This document shows positions 46,420-57,229 of a DNA stretch of 64,000 bases, piece by piece. The stretch covers positions 18,137,210 through 18,201,209 of the forward strand of contig NC_090251.1 of NCBI RefSeq assembly GCF_037325665.1, read 5' to 3'. The stretch is from Littorina saxatilis. Its lineage: Eukaryota; Mollusca; Gastropoda; Littorinimorpha; Littorinidae. Below the pieces are notes generated by a model. It was not told the DNA's origin and ran no database searches. It saw only the letters and a list, made by a program, of their open reading frames with translations. Every line of letters begins with the position of its first letter. The first letter of the stretch is position 1. A program made the position numbers and the translations under genes.

Positions 46420-46712
46420 AATACTACTGGTTTTCAGGGTCACTGGTTCGAATCCAGGCCGGGAAAGACTCGGGTTCACATCATACGCAAACTCTGACAT
46501 GGTATCCATGTCCCACCCTGTGTCACCACAGTGGCACATAAAAGACCTTGGTCATTCTGCCATGAGTGCAGGTGGCTGATTACACCTAAACACGCGCACA
46601 CCAGGAAATATAGTGCGACTCTTGTTGCTGCTAGCTTTCCACTTGGAGGAAGTGACCCGATTTTCCCAGCAATGGGATCATAAAGTTAATCACTAAATGA
46701 AATTAAATGAAA
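46420..46712 (+). mobile_element. tRNA-derived SINE, second copy, 5' degraded
   Basis: Matches the 16472 copy from the B box (GGTTCGAATCC) onward: ATGTCCCACCCTGTGTCACC, AAAAGACCTTGGTCATTCTG, GCTGCTAGCTTTCCAC. The A-box half is absent or unrecognisable. Confidence 0.75.
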
Positions 46713-46719
46713 TAATGGC

Positions 46720-48130
46720 ATGCAACAAACGTCACATACTTCTGATCTTCAGCACAGTGACATAATAGTGCACCCTGTAACACCAACAGTAAGATAGCAG
46801 AACTTTACTCACAAAAGCCAATGGTCAAGATAATGATGTTCACATGACATTTCCCTTTGATGTATTTACACTTATAGCACATACTTAGCAAATTAATCAC
46901 ATGCAGGTTTTATCTGTATGGGTAATCAGCTCCAAAGCTTTCTTTTTAGCACTTTATATTTTACGTAAATGTAGAATAGTTGATCTTTGTATCAAACAAT
47001 CACTGCTTTAAAGAGCACGTTTATAAGCCTTGCTTGTTGTGCTCCATTTACTAATTGATTGTATGCGGCTTTGTTAAATCTGAAAACATGTTTTGAATAA
47101 CATTGTTTAAACCAAACAATCATTCATTTCTGTGGTTTTGGACAACATTCGTTGGTCTCTTAGTTAAAACTATTCACCTAACACCTGAGACAAAAATCAA
47201 AGCTACACTTCCAGTAGACAAAATGTTTCTCTTAACAAACCCTGAGTTTCCTACTAAGAGTCATTCCCAAAAAATCTACTTCTTTGCAGAAAGTAAATAA
47301 CAAAAATGTCTCTTCCAGTAACCTGAGTCCTTACAAGTGTTATTTTCCTAAATAAATATTGCAAAGTACATCAGAACACTACTGATTCAAAGTCTAGTAA
47401 CAAATGAAGGTTTTCTATACATGTGTGATTAAAAACAACAAGCAGCTGCCTTTAACCTATGCAATAGCATAGAAATCGTGATCCTAACTTTTTTCAAGAA
47501 GTGTGACCACATTGTACAAAATACATTTATACCTGAAAAGAATTGAAAGCAGTCATGACTCAAAATTACAGTTACACTCACTTTTTTAATCACTGTTCAG
47601 GTGCATACAGGTAAGCAAAAGCACTCATTACTTGAAAAATTCTTTCATGCAGCTAGCCACATATGAAAAATAATTGACGCAACTTCCTGTAAGCATAAAA
47701 CTGATGTTTCATCACACTTACACACACAAACGTGCACGCACACACACCCACACATCTTGGGACATAAAGAACTGCCTAAGGAGAATCTGCTTAGGAAGAA
47801 ATGTAATGTATACGTAAACAAAATAATGGATCAAATGGAATGACTGAAACCTTGTTAATGAAGAATTTTAAAGACTGAATGATTTCATGAAAGATACAAA
47901 TTTTCATGTTCTGATGATAGTCACAATGTGAAACTAATAACAATGACAGGTGGCAAAACCAAAACTTATATATATATATATATATTCCATTTCCAACAAA
48001 TTTAGTTATAATATCACCAGAGACTTCTTCAAAGACAGCCCAGGAAATTAAAAAACATGCAAAACTAAAATGCCACAACTACAAACACCAACAAACAAAT
48101 AAAATAACTTTGAACCTCACCAATATGACA
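46720..48130. other. No gene identified
   Basis: AT-rich; a short TA run at 47968-47985. No supported coding region. Confidence 0.4.
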
Positions 48131-48134
48131 ACAT

Positions 48135-48294
48135 CCCCCCCCCCCCCCCCTCCCGATTAAAGTTTCCCTCCTTTTTAAGATCTCAGATTTTGTTTATAAC
48201 CTCTGCAAATTTACCTCAATTTTAAGACTCCAAAGTCCTACTTTAAACTGGATTTTCTCAGATTGTCGGATGCCTGAAAAGGGTGCTTTCACTG
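48135..48294. mobile_element. Tigger-like MITE with poly-C, degraded
   Basis: Body motifs of the family in reverse orientation (CCTCCTTTTTAAGA, TATAACCTCTGCAAATTTAC, CTGGATTTTCTCAGATT), ending TTTCACTG-TA. The left arm has expanded to a C tract at 48135-48152. Confidence 0.6.
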
Positions 48295-48299
48295 TATGT

Positions 48300-49085
48300 A
48301 TTAGCAACTATCAAAATGGCTATGCCAACCTTCTTCTGTGTACAGGATACTCTTGAGCAATAACAACAAGAGGTAACCATAGGCTCTACATCAGCTATTG
48401 AATACAGTCGCATTACTGGTCACTTGCTTTTTAAAAAAATTTACAGTAAGAAAAAAAATTTAAAAAGTTTAAGTAGGAAAAAACCCCACTTCATCGCAAA
48501 CCTAACCTCTATAATAAGAGAATCTAGGGCTCTGGGATTTTGAGACTCATCTCACTTCCGTCTACACTGTACTTTCATAATCACAATACATGAGCTACTA
48601 CTACCTGATTACACCATACTTTTTTCATGACTTCATGCTTCAGGAAATTGTTAACTACTAAAAATCAGCCAAACATAATACACAAAATGTAGTTTGCACA
48701 AGATACATGAGATTTGTGTGTGAAGAAGGCACGCTTTCAGTTTTTAACATGAAAACAGAAGACTCGATTTTCTCCAATATAACTGCAAAAAGGATGATGC
48801 AGGTTTAAATACCAGGAAGGCTAAAAAAGATCTACTTTGCAAATGATCGTTGTAATATTCTCATGAATGTTGACACTCCCTCGGTTACACTGATTCCTGG
48901 TAAACAAAACCAAGTTCTAGAAGTGAAGTATTTCAAAATCAAATGATTTGTCAAATCAAAAATGTTTCTTCTTCCTTTCACATGAAATGTAAATGAATGT
49001 TTTATTCTTCTTATTCAGAGAAACAGATCACTGCCCTTTTCTTGCAGTCAACACATTAATTTCCGACATCAAGTAAAAATTTAAA
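48300..49085. other. No gene identified
   Basis: Unremarkable AT-rich sequence. Confidence 0.4.
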
Positions 49086-49088
49086 GTA

Positions 49089-49776
49089 CCGTATTTGACG
49101 GACTACAAGCCGCGACTTTTTTTAAAAAAAAATCGCATTGCGGCTTATAAAAAGATGCGGCTAAAACGTTACCTAAACTTGAATAGCATTCACCTAATGG
49201 AAGTCGCCGCGGATTTTCATTTCACTCGATTAGCGATTACCGGTACTTTATTAGCTCTCTACTCAAGACTCGGCGCTTTTCTCTTTCTTTCGCGAATCTT
49301 CGTTTGTCAACAAGTCGTCGTGACAAGATAGCGTACAGAGAAACACCGGATGTATCAGGATCTCGCGCGCGCGAGATTTCATTTTTTTGTGTCTCGCGAT
49401 AGTTGGAGGAGCGAGAGCCGCCATGTTGTGTTTTCGTCTGCTCGAAATGTGCGCAAAAGTCGTAAATCATCCCAAAAAAGCTTATTCTGGGCGGGACTAC
49501 ATGTGTGTGTTGGTTACAAATTGTGTGTGTGATATTTTTCTTCAAACTTTTTCACTTTTCTTCTTTGTTTCACTTGTTTATTCTCGGAGCCGATTTCGCC
49601 AAATACCGTACTTTCGTTTGCCTGGTTGTTTTGATTGATTGACACGATCTGATTATATTTTTTTTGACGGCGGCTAATATAGTGACGCGGCCTATATGTG
49701 GCTCGTCCCATTTTTTTTGTTAAAAGTCGGGGGTGCGGCTTATAAAACTGTGCGTCTTGTAATCCGTCAAATATGG
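49089..49776. mobile_element. MITE, CCGTATTTGACGG family
   Basis: TA-CCGTATTTGACGGACTACAA at left; the approximate complement (TTGTAATCCGTCAAATATGG-TA) at right. The GCGGCTTATAA motif is repeated inside both arms. TA flanks suggest a Tc1/mariner-type target. About 690 bp; frames inside it match nothing known. Confidence 0.7.
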
Positions 49777-49923
49777 TATGAAACTGTTGCCAAGCAAGTG
49801 TGACTTCAATTTGGAATATTTCATTTTTCAGAGAACAATTAGTTAATTACCAATGTACAACTTTTCCCCTTCCCTCCCCATCCACCCAAAAAGGACTGAC
49901 AACAATTCATCATGCACTTTCAT

Positions 49924-50317
49924 TCTTTCTTTTTTTCTTTCTTTATTTGGTGTTTAACGTCGTTTTCAACCGTTCAAGGTTATATCGCGACGGAGGGAAG
50001 GGGGGTGATGGGATAGAGCCACTTGTCAATTGTTTCTTGTTCACAAAAGCACTAATCAAAAATTTGCTCCAGGGGCTTGCAACGTAGTACAATATATGAC
50101 CTTACTGGGAGAATGCAAGTTTCCAGTACAAAGGACTTTACATTTCTTGACTAAAATCTTTACAAACATTGACTATATTCTATACAAGAAACACTTAACA
50201 AGGGTAAAAGGAGAAACAGAATCCGTTAGTTAGCCGCCTCTTACGACATGCTGGGGAGAATCGGGTAAATTCTTTCTCGTCCCAACCAATATGGGACTCC
50301 CCCTAACCTGCGGGGGG
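49924..50317 (-). mobile_element. SINE with AAAG tail, copy 3
   Basis: Flanked by the 13-bp direct repeat CATGCACTTTCAT (49911-49923 and 50318-50330). Slightly shorter than copy 1 owing to internal small deletions. Confidence 0.85.
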
Positions 50318-50330
50318 CATGCACTTTCAT

Positions 50331-51508
50331 GGACACATAACACATGTACAGGTCTGTACAATAAACACAGTCCTTCTCATTGCAAGTGTGTAATGTGTTA
50401 ATGTGTTAGTGAGGTATCAACAAAAAACACTACTCCTATAAATAAATCGGAATATTTTCACCAGTCTTTGGCAAACAGTTATAAATCATTTTCGCTGCTA
50501 CAAGTTCAGTCAAGGTACTTTTTCGAAAACAATTTGGGAGATCAAAAAAGGCGAGGTTCAACAGGGCGAGGTTCAACAGTTGCCATCATAGTTCATGAAT
50601 CACTGAATGTCCAGTACAGTGAACACACACACACACATACACACCCTCACAAACACACACACACACATGCATCTATGTTTAAAGCCCCCCTTTATTTACA
50701 GGGCTGTGTCCTAATGTGTACATATATATATAAATGGTCAACACTGCAAAATTGACATAAATCACAACACGATTTTTAATGAATCTTATTTTCAGAGCCA
50801 TGATCACATGATAAGATTAACATAGAATTTTCTGAAACTTTTGAAAGTGTGAGACAAGACAAAGCAAAATTCATGATATAAATTGTTTTCAACAAATTCA
50901 CAAACCACACACTAAACTGTAACAATTAGGCAACACAACTGCAATCTGCAAGTGAATTCAAAGCACAATGCCAACAAACCATGGCCCTTGGATTGGCACG
51001 AAAGGAGTAAGCAAGAAAACACTGTTGATGCAACGTCAACAATGGCTACCGCAGTCAGTCGAGTCAGCAGTTACCGCTCCATTTTGTGTAGCCATTTCTG
51101 TTGATCACAAGGCGTCAAAGAGCAGAACTTACTGGTGACATTTTGTGAAGTTCTCATCACGGTTCTTCACCCTGTGTCTGATGTGTCTGAAAACACCTAT
51201 GCGCGGAGGGGTTTTGCAGCCAGTGCAGTGAAGATAAAGAGAGAAAATTTTTCTCAGCTCGCACGGCAGCAAGCAGGATGTTTCTAGACTGTCTTGACCG
51301 TTTTCCTTTCTTTCTAAAGAACGTTCTACGCAATTACAATCTGAGCTAAACAGTCTGATTTCATTATCAATGACCTGCTGCGACGGTTCACCCAAGTTTT
51401 TGGATGCAAGTGACATGAAATCTACAAGCTTTTTTTGCTTTTTTTTATTACAAATTTCAATGGCAGTAAGTCACTGAATCCAAAACAAACACCGGTTTGT
51501 GTGTACCG
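50331..51508. other. Intergenic, possible minus-strand exon
   Basis: A minus-strand frame from 51416 (MSLASKNLGEPSQQ) runs to 51133, where an exact GTAAGT donor follows. The protein is not recognised and no continuation exon was identified, so it is listed only as a possibility. The rest shows short CA repeats at about 50620-50670. Confidence 0.25.
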
Positions 51509-51556
51509 AAATGGAAAATTTCCTAAATAAATTATCATTTAATTAATATACTTACC

Positions 51557-51757
51557 CGAATCACATTAGCATTGAGTCACCTGAGATGCTTATCACTGAA
51601 AAACGCTTACCCGGCTAAAGAATTTAAAGGGAAGCAACCCCATCACCAAAACGAAAGTGAAAGTAGCTTTGGTAATGGGCCAGTACACCGGGAGTTACCT
51701 CCCATACGGGTGTATGCCACGTCACTTCCTCTAGGAACACGTGCCTATTATCATACG
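51557..51757. repeat. DIRS inverted terminal repeat, downstream copy
   Basis: 201 bp, the exact reverse complement of 57230-57430 by eye. Outside it, 51513-51556 is specific to this end. Confidence 0.92.
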
Positions 51758-51808
51758 GCTTTAAAAAATCTTAAAACCATAAGCGGGGCAGGTGGGAGGG
51801 AATACAGT

Positions 51809-51898
51809 ATGTGATTCGGGTAAGTATATTAATTAAATGATAATTTATTTAGGAAATTTTCCATTTAATATCATATTCTTACTCCGAATCACATTAGC
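51809..51898. repeat. DIRS internal complementary region
   Basis: 51809-51862 is the reverse complement of 51513-51566 (54 nt), and 51863-51898 is the reverse complement of 57417-57452 (36 nt). In DIRS1 this region is thought to template joining of the two termini into a circle before integration. Confidence 0.92.
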
Positions 51899-51946
51899 AG
51901 ATAACATCAACAAGGCGGTGGGCTAGAAATGAATCAAAACTCACCA

Positions 51947-54448
51947 TCAAGTTCTGGACAGGAACTGGCCTGCTGCTATGAGCGCTGGAAGGCCTCTGGA
52001 GCCATCCTGTCGAAGAGCTGTGACGTCCCGAAGATAAAAGTTTATGAAAACATCTTCGGAACGCCAATACGCAGTTGTCAGCACCTCCTCTAGACGTCTG
52101 GAGCGCAGAACTGCCAGAGAGGATGCCCACGCCCTCGTCTCATGGGCTCGGGCCGAGTCAAGTGGCAAGGAGGGCATAACCCCCCCCCTCTTTGTGCGCC
52201 TCCACTCATAAGCCTGCTTGATGAGCGAGGACACCCACCGGGCCAACGTTACCTTCGACAAATCTTTCTCGCGCCTAGTAAGGAGAGAGATAAACAACAA
52301 CTTCTGAGAACTAGACCGAATCGGCTGAGTCCGGGCTAAGTACAGACGAAGTGCCCTCACAGGGCAATTGACCGAATCGGGGTCACCCGGGGCCAACGCG
52401 CTGGTCAGAGCCTTAACTCTAACCAGCGGAGAGGCCTGCCCCGGAGACTGATTCTTGGCCAGGAAATCAGGCCGGAAACGCAAAGATGCGGAACCGTCCG
52501 GCTCAAAGGAGATATCTCCAGGCTGACCCGACAGGGCGTGGACCTCGCTACCCCGTCGGGCCGTAGCCAACAAAAGGAGAAACAGCGCTTTGCGAGTGAC
52601 ATTGAACAGACTGGCCTCGCTTAAAGGCTCAAAATCCGCAGAACGAAGGAATTCCAGGATTAAAAACAAGTCCCACTTGGGAGCGGGCAAACGAGCTTTA
52701 GCTTCCTTAAGAGCAGCCCCTTTAATGACTGCAGCTATAACGCCCCCGACTCGAACAGAACGACCAATCTGCTGAAGAGTCGCCGAGATAGCGGAGCGCC
52801 GGACCCTCAACGAGGAGACTGAGGCGCCCTGTGAAGACATGAAAGAGAGGTGGTTAGCGACCTGAATAGAGCGCGGAGCCACCGAACTCACCCCTCTAGC
52901 TGAACACCAGGCAGTCCATGCCTTCCAGTGGGAAGCATAAACTGAAGAGGTGGACGCTCTATGCGAGCGAGCCACCAAGTCCAGAGTCAAAGACGACGCC
53001 CCAGAGCGCTTCAGCGAGTCCCGAACAACTTCCACACGTGAAGCTTCAGAAGACTGGGCTCCTCGTGTGGAATGCCTGTTCGGGGCTGCACTAGTTCCCC
53101 TCGCACGAGTGCGAGAGGAATGGGGGGCCCTTGGGCAAGCCGAAGAAGATCTGGAAACCAGACCTGCGACGGCCACAGAGGAGCGACCAGAAGAAGAAGG
53201 GCCGGCTCCTCCATCTCCGCTTTCCGGATTACTCGGCTGAGTAACGGAAAGGGAGGAGTCTGAAGATCTGTATGTGCCCCCCAACCCTCCCTGGACGCAT
53301 CTGTAAAGAGGTCCAGGTCGGGGAGGGGCACGACGATCGGAACACCTCTGCAGACCCACTCCGTGTGCAACCACGGAAGGGTCGCAGACCGGAACCATCC
53401 CTGCAAAGGGATGAGGGCGTCCCAGTCCACCAGAGGAGAGTCCACAAACGGCTTCAGCGCGAACTGAAGCGGACATTTGTGGACCCGGCCCAGTGAAACC
53501 AGAAGAGCCATAGACTCCATCTGCCCCAAGATGGAGGCGAGCGAGCGGATGGAAGCCATCAGGAGAGGTAAAGTGGAGCGAATCTGAGCTTGGAGCTTGT
53601 CCACCCTTCTCTGAGAAGGCTGGACAGTCCAAGCGACCGTGTCGAAAGACATCCCCAGATAAGTGAATGTCTGTGACGGGGTCAGCTCCGACTTTACCCG
53701 GTTGATCGAGAACCCCAACCAGTTGGATTCTCGAAGAACCGTCAGGGTATCCTGCGAACAGCCGCTCTGGGACTGGTTCATGATGAGCCAGTCGTCCAGA
53801 TAAGCCCGCAGACGGATACCCTGGGACCTCACCAGTGCACAGACCTGTCTCACCACCATGGTGAAAATCCACGGTGCGAGAGACAGCCCGAAAGGGAGTG
53901 CGCGAAACTGGTAGATCTGATCTCCCCACCGGAAACGAAGCCATTTCCGGTCGGTCGGATGCATAAGAATGTGAAAGTATGCGTCCGTGAGATCGATCGA
54001 GGTCACCCAGTCTCCTGGGCGGAGAGAGTCTCGGACAGAGGCTGGCGTCTCCATCTTGAATTTTATCTCCCTCAAGAAAGTATTGAGGAGAGATAAATCC
54101 AACACGGGACGCCATCCTCCTGATGCTTTGGGAACAGCGACCAGACGCCCGTAAAATCCCAGGGAGCTGTGGACCCGAACTCTCTCCACCGCGCCCTTCT
54201 GCTCCAGGGAGGCAATTTCCGACTGCAAGACGGAACGTGCTTCCTGCGAGAAGGGGGGCTTGAACCGCGGAGGCACTCGGGTAAGAGGCGCCTTTTCCTC
54301 CCGCCAGAGTAGACGGAAGCCCGAACTCACCACTCCCACAATCCATTGGCTGTCTACTACCGACATCCAACGAGAAAGTGCCCGGGAGGGGCCTCCCGCC
54401 ATCACCAAGGTGGAGGGCGGGAGGGAGGTGAGATCGGGAGCGCTTCAT
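51947..54448 (-). CDS. DIRS frame with tyrosine recombinase
   Basis: Fossil element part. An open frame of 833 codons. Its C-terminal portion (roughly 51947-53000) is the tyrosine recombinase of phage-integrase fold that DIRS elements use in place of a DDE integrase. The upstream half runs in another frame through the RT/RNase H region and may be open by chance. Its ATG overlaps the stop of the gag-like frame by four bases. In DIRS1 the recombinase and RT frames also overlap. Confidence 0.8.
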   Translation of the reverse strand: MKRSRSHLPPALHLGDGGRPLPGTFSLDVGSRQPMDCGSGEFGLPSTLAGGKGASYPSASAVQAPLLAGSTFRLAVGNCLPGAEGRGGESSGPQLPGILRASGRCSQSIRRMASRVGFISPQYFLEGDKIQDGDASLCPRLSPPRRLGDLDRSHGRILSHSYASDRPEMASFPVGRSDLPVSRTPFRAVSRTVDFHHGGETGLCTGEVPGYPSAGLSGRLAHHEPVPERLFAGYPDGSSRIQLVGVLDQPGKVGADPVTDIHLSGDVFRHGRLDCPAFSEKGGQAPSSDSLHFTSPDGFHPLARLHLGADGVYGSSGFTGPGPQMSASVRAEAVCGLSSGGLGRPHPFAGMVPVCDPSVVAHGVGLQRCSDRRAPPRPGPLYRCVQGGLGGTYRSSDSSLSVTQPSNPESGDGGAGPSSSGRSSVAVAGLVSRSSSACPRAPHSSRTRARGTSAAPNRHSTRGAQSSEASRVEVVRDSLKRSGASSLTLDLVARSHRASTSSVYASHWKAWTAWCSARGVSSVAPRSIQVANHLSFMSSQGASVSSLRVRRSAISATLQQIGRSVRVGGVIAAVIKGAALKEAKARLPAPKWDLFLILEFLRSADFEPLSEASLFNVTRKALFLLLLATARRGSEVHALSGQPGDISFEPDGSASLRFRPDFLAKNQSPGQASPLVRVKALTSALAPGDPDSVNCPVRALRLYLARTQPIRSSSQKLLFISLLTRREKDLSKVTLARWVSSLIKQAYEWRRTKRGGVMPSLPLDSARAHETRAWASSLAVLRSRRLEEVLTTAYWRSEDVFINFYLRDVTALRQDGSRGLPALIAAGQFLSRT
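53011..54408 (-). CDS. DIRS reverse transcriptase / RNase H frame
   Basis: Fossil element part. An open frame of 465 codons with an RT palm (VLDLSLLNTFL and YLDDWLI regions) followed by an RNase H-like domain (LFTDASREGWGAH region). These sequences resemble DIRS rather than LTR or LINE reverse transcriptases. The true upstream boundary may precede the first ATG. Confidence 0.85.
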   Translation of the reverse strand: MVMAGGPSRALSRWMSVVDSQWIVGVVSSGFRLLWREEKAPLTRVPPRFKPPFSQEARSVLQSEIASLEQKGAVERVRVHSSLGFYGRLVAVPKASGGWRPVLDLSLLNTFLREIKFKMETPASVRDSLRPGDWVTSIDLTDAYFHILMHPTDRKWLRFRWGDQIYQFRALPFGLSLAPWIFTMVVRQVCALVRSQGIRLRAYLDDWLIMNQSQSGCSQDTLTVLRESNWLGFSINRVKSELTPSQTFTYLGMSFDTVAWTVQPSQRRVDKLQAQIRSTLPLLMASIRSLASILGQMESMALLVSLGRVHKCPLQFALKPFVDSPLVDWDALIPLQGWFRSATLPWLHTEWVCRGVPIVVPLPDLDLFTDASREGWGAHTDLQTPPFPLLSRVIRKAEMEEPALLLLVAPLWPSQVWFPDLLRLAQGPPIPLALVRGELVQPRTGIPHEEPSLLKLHVWKLFGTR

Positions 54449-56631
54449 TGGGGGTGTGGCTTACTTCCAGAGCCGCCACGCCCCCTCCCCGATGCCGTCC
54501 TCTTCTTCCCACCACGAGCGGCCGGCGAAGCCTGCCGCTTCTGAGCTGGCTTGGGGTTAGACGATGTCTGAGCCTGCTTCTGTTTAGAAGGCTGAGACTG
54601 TTTCACCCCCTTCAGAGTGTAGTCAAGGAACTGACTGTCCTTGTTTGACTGAATCTCCTTCTGTCTGGCATCCAGTGCCAGCGGACAGAAGAGAGACTCC
54701 TCTGAGACCGGGGAGACTCTCAAGGTCTCCCTAGTAGCCAGCTCCGTGAATTGGGACTGCGAGAGGAAGAGATCCCTCCTGCAGAGTACCGCTTGGGTGT
54801 ACTGCAGGGAGGAAAGACGCAATTGTTCCTCATTGACCTTGGCCAATGCGGTCAAAAGCGCAGAGACATCGTCCGCATTCTGTTCTTCACTGAGAGTGAA
54901 AGGAACTAGCGAATCGGTCAATGCCCGAGACAGAGCCCGAACGAGAGTCTCCGCAATGGAGGACAGTTCGATCTGCCGACGTCCAACCTCCTCAGCAGAG
55001 AGGAGGGAAGCCTCGGAAACCGGCAAAACCGAATCACGCTTGATCGGTTTAGTCAGAAGAGGCAGCAATTCCCGGGAAACCGGAAGGGTAGCCCTAGGGA
55101 GTGCAAAAGACGCCAGCCAATTCTGGCTCTGATTGGGCATGCCAAGCTTCCTATTGGCCGTAGGCACGAAGGAAGAGGCTTGGGCAGCTGAAGCCACCCA
55201 CTGCTGAGCTGATTCCGGAACTGGACCAAAAGGAAGCAGTAACGGAACAGGCACTGGCCGAATACCACTCCCCGCATGTGCTGGACGAACCAGTGAATGC
55301 GAAAGTTGGTAAGCCACTGACGGAGACTCGGCGAACCGGAAGGAAGAAACATCCTCCTGTGCCGGCCGGAAGTCCGCCATGGCAGAAGGAACGAATGATG
55401 CGGAAGAGTCCGCAGCCACCACCCCTTCAGGAAAATAACGAGACGTTACTTCCGCCGCGACGTCAAGAACAGACTTGAGCTTCGACGGAAACACGCCCCG
55501 CGACTCCTCGCTGACCACTGATGGAGCATCAGAATAGTCACACGTGGAACCATGACCGAAGTCACCAGTTCCGGAAGCAGAAGCATGCCCTGGCAAACCG
55601 GAAACCGGAAAAGCCTGAGCACTAACGTCATCCTGCCGCCCAAAACCCTGTGAAGGTAAAGGGTAAGCAGGACGACCATCCGCAAAAACCGGAGCTGGAT
55701 GAGCTGACGTCACTCCCCCGACTGAGTGGAGTGATGCCTGCTCAAGCCTAGGCGCTTGAAAGCCGGAAGGCGCACGCTGTAATCCACTATCTGGTATCCG
55801 GAAGGAACCACCAGAAGAGGAAGAAGCGTTTCCGGCCGAAACCGGAAGTGTAGTCAACGGAACCGCAAAATGCGGAAGTGAAGACTGCACTGGTTGACTT
55901 CGCGATCCGGAAGGACCGGAAGTCAGTGAATACTCCATCCTGCCGCGACCGCCGTAGCGTGCCGGAGCGGACGGATCATCACTTCCGGCAAGTGCCGGAA
56001 ATGCGGCAGTCGAAACCGACTGCCGCCGCTGTTCGAACAAGTCCGGGGCCTCGTAGGTTATCGCCGGAAATGAAAGATCAGCAAGGTATCGGTCGTGACC
56101 CGATGCGAAAGAGCTGTCCCCCGAAGGAGAACGTCCAGGCGCCTCACGAGGGCTATCGGACCAGCTCTGCTTACCAACCGACGCTGAAGAGGGAGGACGC
56201 TGCTCCAAGCCGGAAGTGGAGGACAAAGACACGGAAGCCAATGCCCGGACGTCACTGCCAGATGCCGGAAACGCCGAACTGCTGGCGACGGAACGCTGAA
56301 ATTCTGCCTGCACCAAGCTGCGGATTTCTGGAACCAGTGACTTTAACAGAGAGGAAACCAACGCACCTTGTCCAGGTGCTAACAAAGAAGACGAAGTCTC
56401 CGATGTAGAGACAGGTGCAGAAGTAACAGTAGCGCTAGGCGCCGCAAAAGAAGCAGAAGTAGTAACAGCGCTAGGCGCCGAAATTGGTACAGCCAACAAA
56501 GTGTTACGCTCTTGGTCTGTAACAAGTAACGTTGCTTTGGAAGAGGAAGACTTAGCCTTAATTTTCCCCTTGGGGTCCGACTTGCCACGGCGCTTGTCTG
56601 AATCAGACATGTTGACAACAACACGTGGCAA
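54445..56631 (-). CDS. DIRS gag-like first frame
   Basis: Fossil element part. An open frame of 728 codons, rich in Ser, Ala and Pro, with a Lys/Arg-rich start (KRRGKSDPKGKIKAK) and an Arg/Gly-rich C-terminus (ASGRGRGGSGS) that could bind RNA. Its position as the first frame makes it the gag-like ORF of the family; I recognise no defined domain. Confidence 0.75.
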   Translation of the reverse strand: MPRVVVNMSDSDKRRGKSDPKGKIKAKSSSSKATLLVTDQERNTLLAVPISAPSAVTTSASFAAPSATVTSAPVSTSETSSSLLAPGQGALVSSLLKSLVPEIRSLVQAEFQRSVASSSAFPASGSDVRALASVSLSSTSGLEQRPPSSASVGKQSWSDSPREAPGRSPSGDSSFASGHDRYLADLSFPAITYEAPDLFEQRRQSVSTAAFPALAGSDDPSAPARYGGRGRMEYSLTSGPSGSRSQPVQSSLPHFAVPLTTLPVSAGNASSSSGGSFRIPDSGLQRAPSGFQAPRLEQASLHSVGGVTSAHPAPVFADGRPAYPLPSQGFGRQDDVSAQAFPVSGLPGHASASGTGDFGHGSTCDYSDAPSVVSEESRGVFPSKLKSVLDVAAEVTSRYFPEGVVAADSSASFVPSAMADFRPAQEDVSSFRFAESPSVAYQLSHSLVRPAHAGSGIRPVPVPLLLPFGPVPESAQQWVASAAQASSFVPTANRKLGMPNQSQNWLASFALPRATLPVSRELLPLLTKPIKRDSVLPVSEASLLSAEEVGRRQIELSSIAETLVRALSRALTDSLVPFTLSEEQNADDVSALLTALAKVNEEQLRLSSLQYTQAVLCRRDLFLSQSQFTELATRETLRVSPVSEESLFCPLALDARQKEIQSNKDSQFLDYTLKGVKQSQPSKQKQAQTSSNPKPAQKRQASPAARGGKKRTASGRGRGGSGSKPHPQ

Positions 56632-57042
56632 CGCGAAAAAATTTACTGAAACATAAGTCTAAACGACTGGAAAATTCAGTAAACACACGCACTAATGCGT
56701 TAACAAAATACTATAGCTAAACTTGCCCCACAAGCAGAGGCACGGAGAGCTACAAACAAAGTCACACGAGCTAGAAAACTAACTCACACAACAAAATGGC
56801 GACACGCAAGACACTGACACAAACGTCAACAACACGTGGCAAAGTAAAAAGATTTACTGAAACGTAAGTCAAAACGACTGAAAACACAGTAAACACACAC
56901 GCTTACGCGTCAACAAAATACTAAAGCTACACTTGCCCAAACAGAAAGAGGGCACGCAGAGCTACTAGCAAAGTCACACGAGTTAGCTAACTAACTCACA
57001 CAACAAAATGGCGAAACACGCAAGTCACTGACACACAAGTCC
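56616..57042. repeat. 211-bp tandem duplication in the DIRS leader
   Basis: Two direct copies with period 211, starting at 56616 and 56827, each from CAACAACACGTGGCAA through CTAACTCACACAACAAAATG. They differ at scattered positions. They lie between the left terminal repeat and the first frame. Confidence 0.85.
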
Positions 57043-57229
57043 GTAAAAAACGGACAACGTACAGTAACGAAACAGCGCAAACAACCAACAACAAACGGGA
57101 ACGAGCTCACCAAACTGTAGGCAAGGCGAGCAGACAAGCTGGGTAACGTGGCCGGCGGGTGTCACTCAAACACACAAGGTCAGCCACAGAGCGTCAAAAA
57201 GTGAACCGTCCTCTCCGAGGTGAAAAAGA

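Noticed and set aside
49095-49711. Frames of 60-102 codons
   Set aside because: Inside the CCGTATTTGACGG MITE; no transposase motifs.
54746-56408. Plus-strand frames opposite the DIRS gag-like ORF
   Set aside because: Antisense shadows in a GC-rich coding region.
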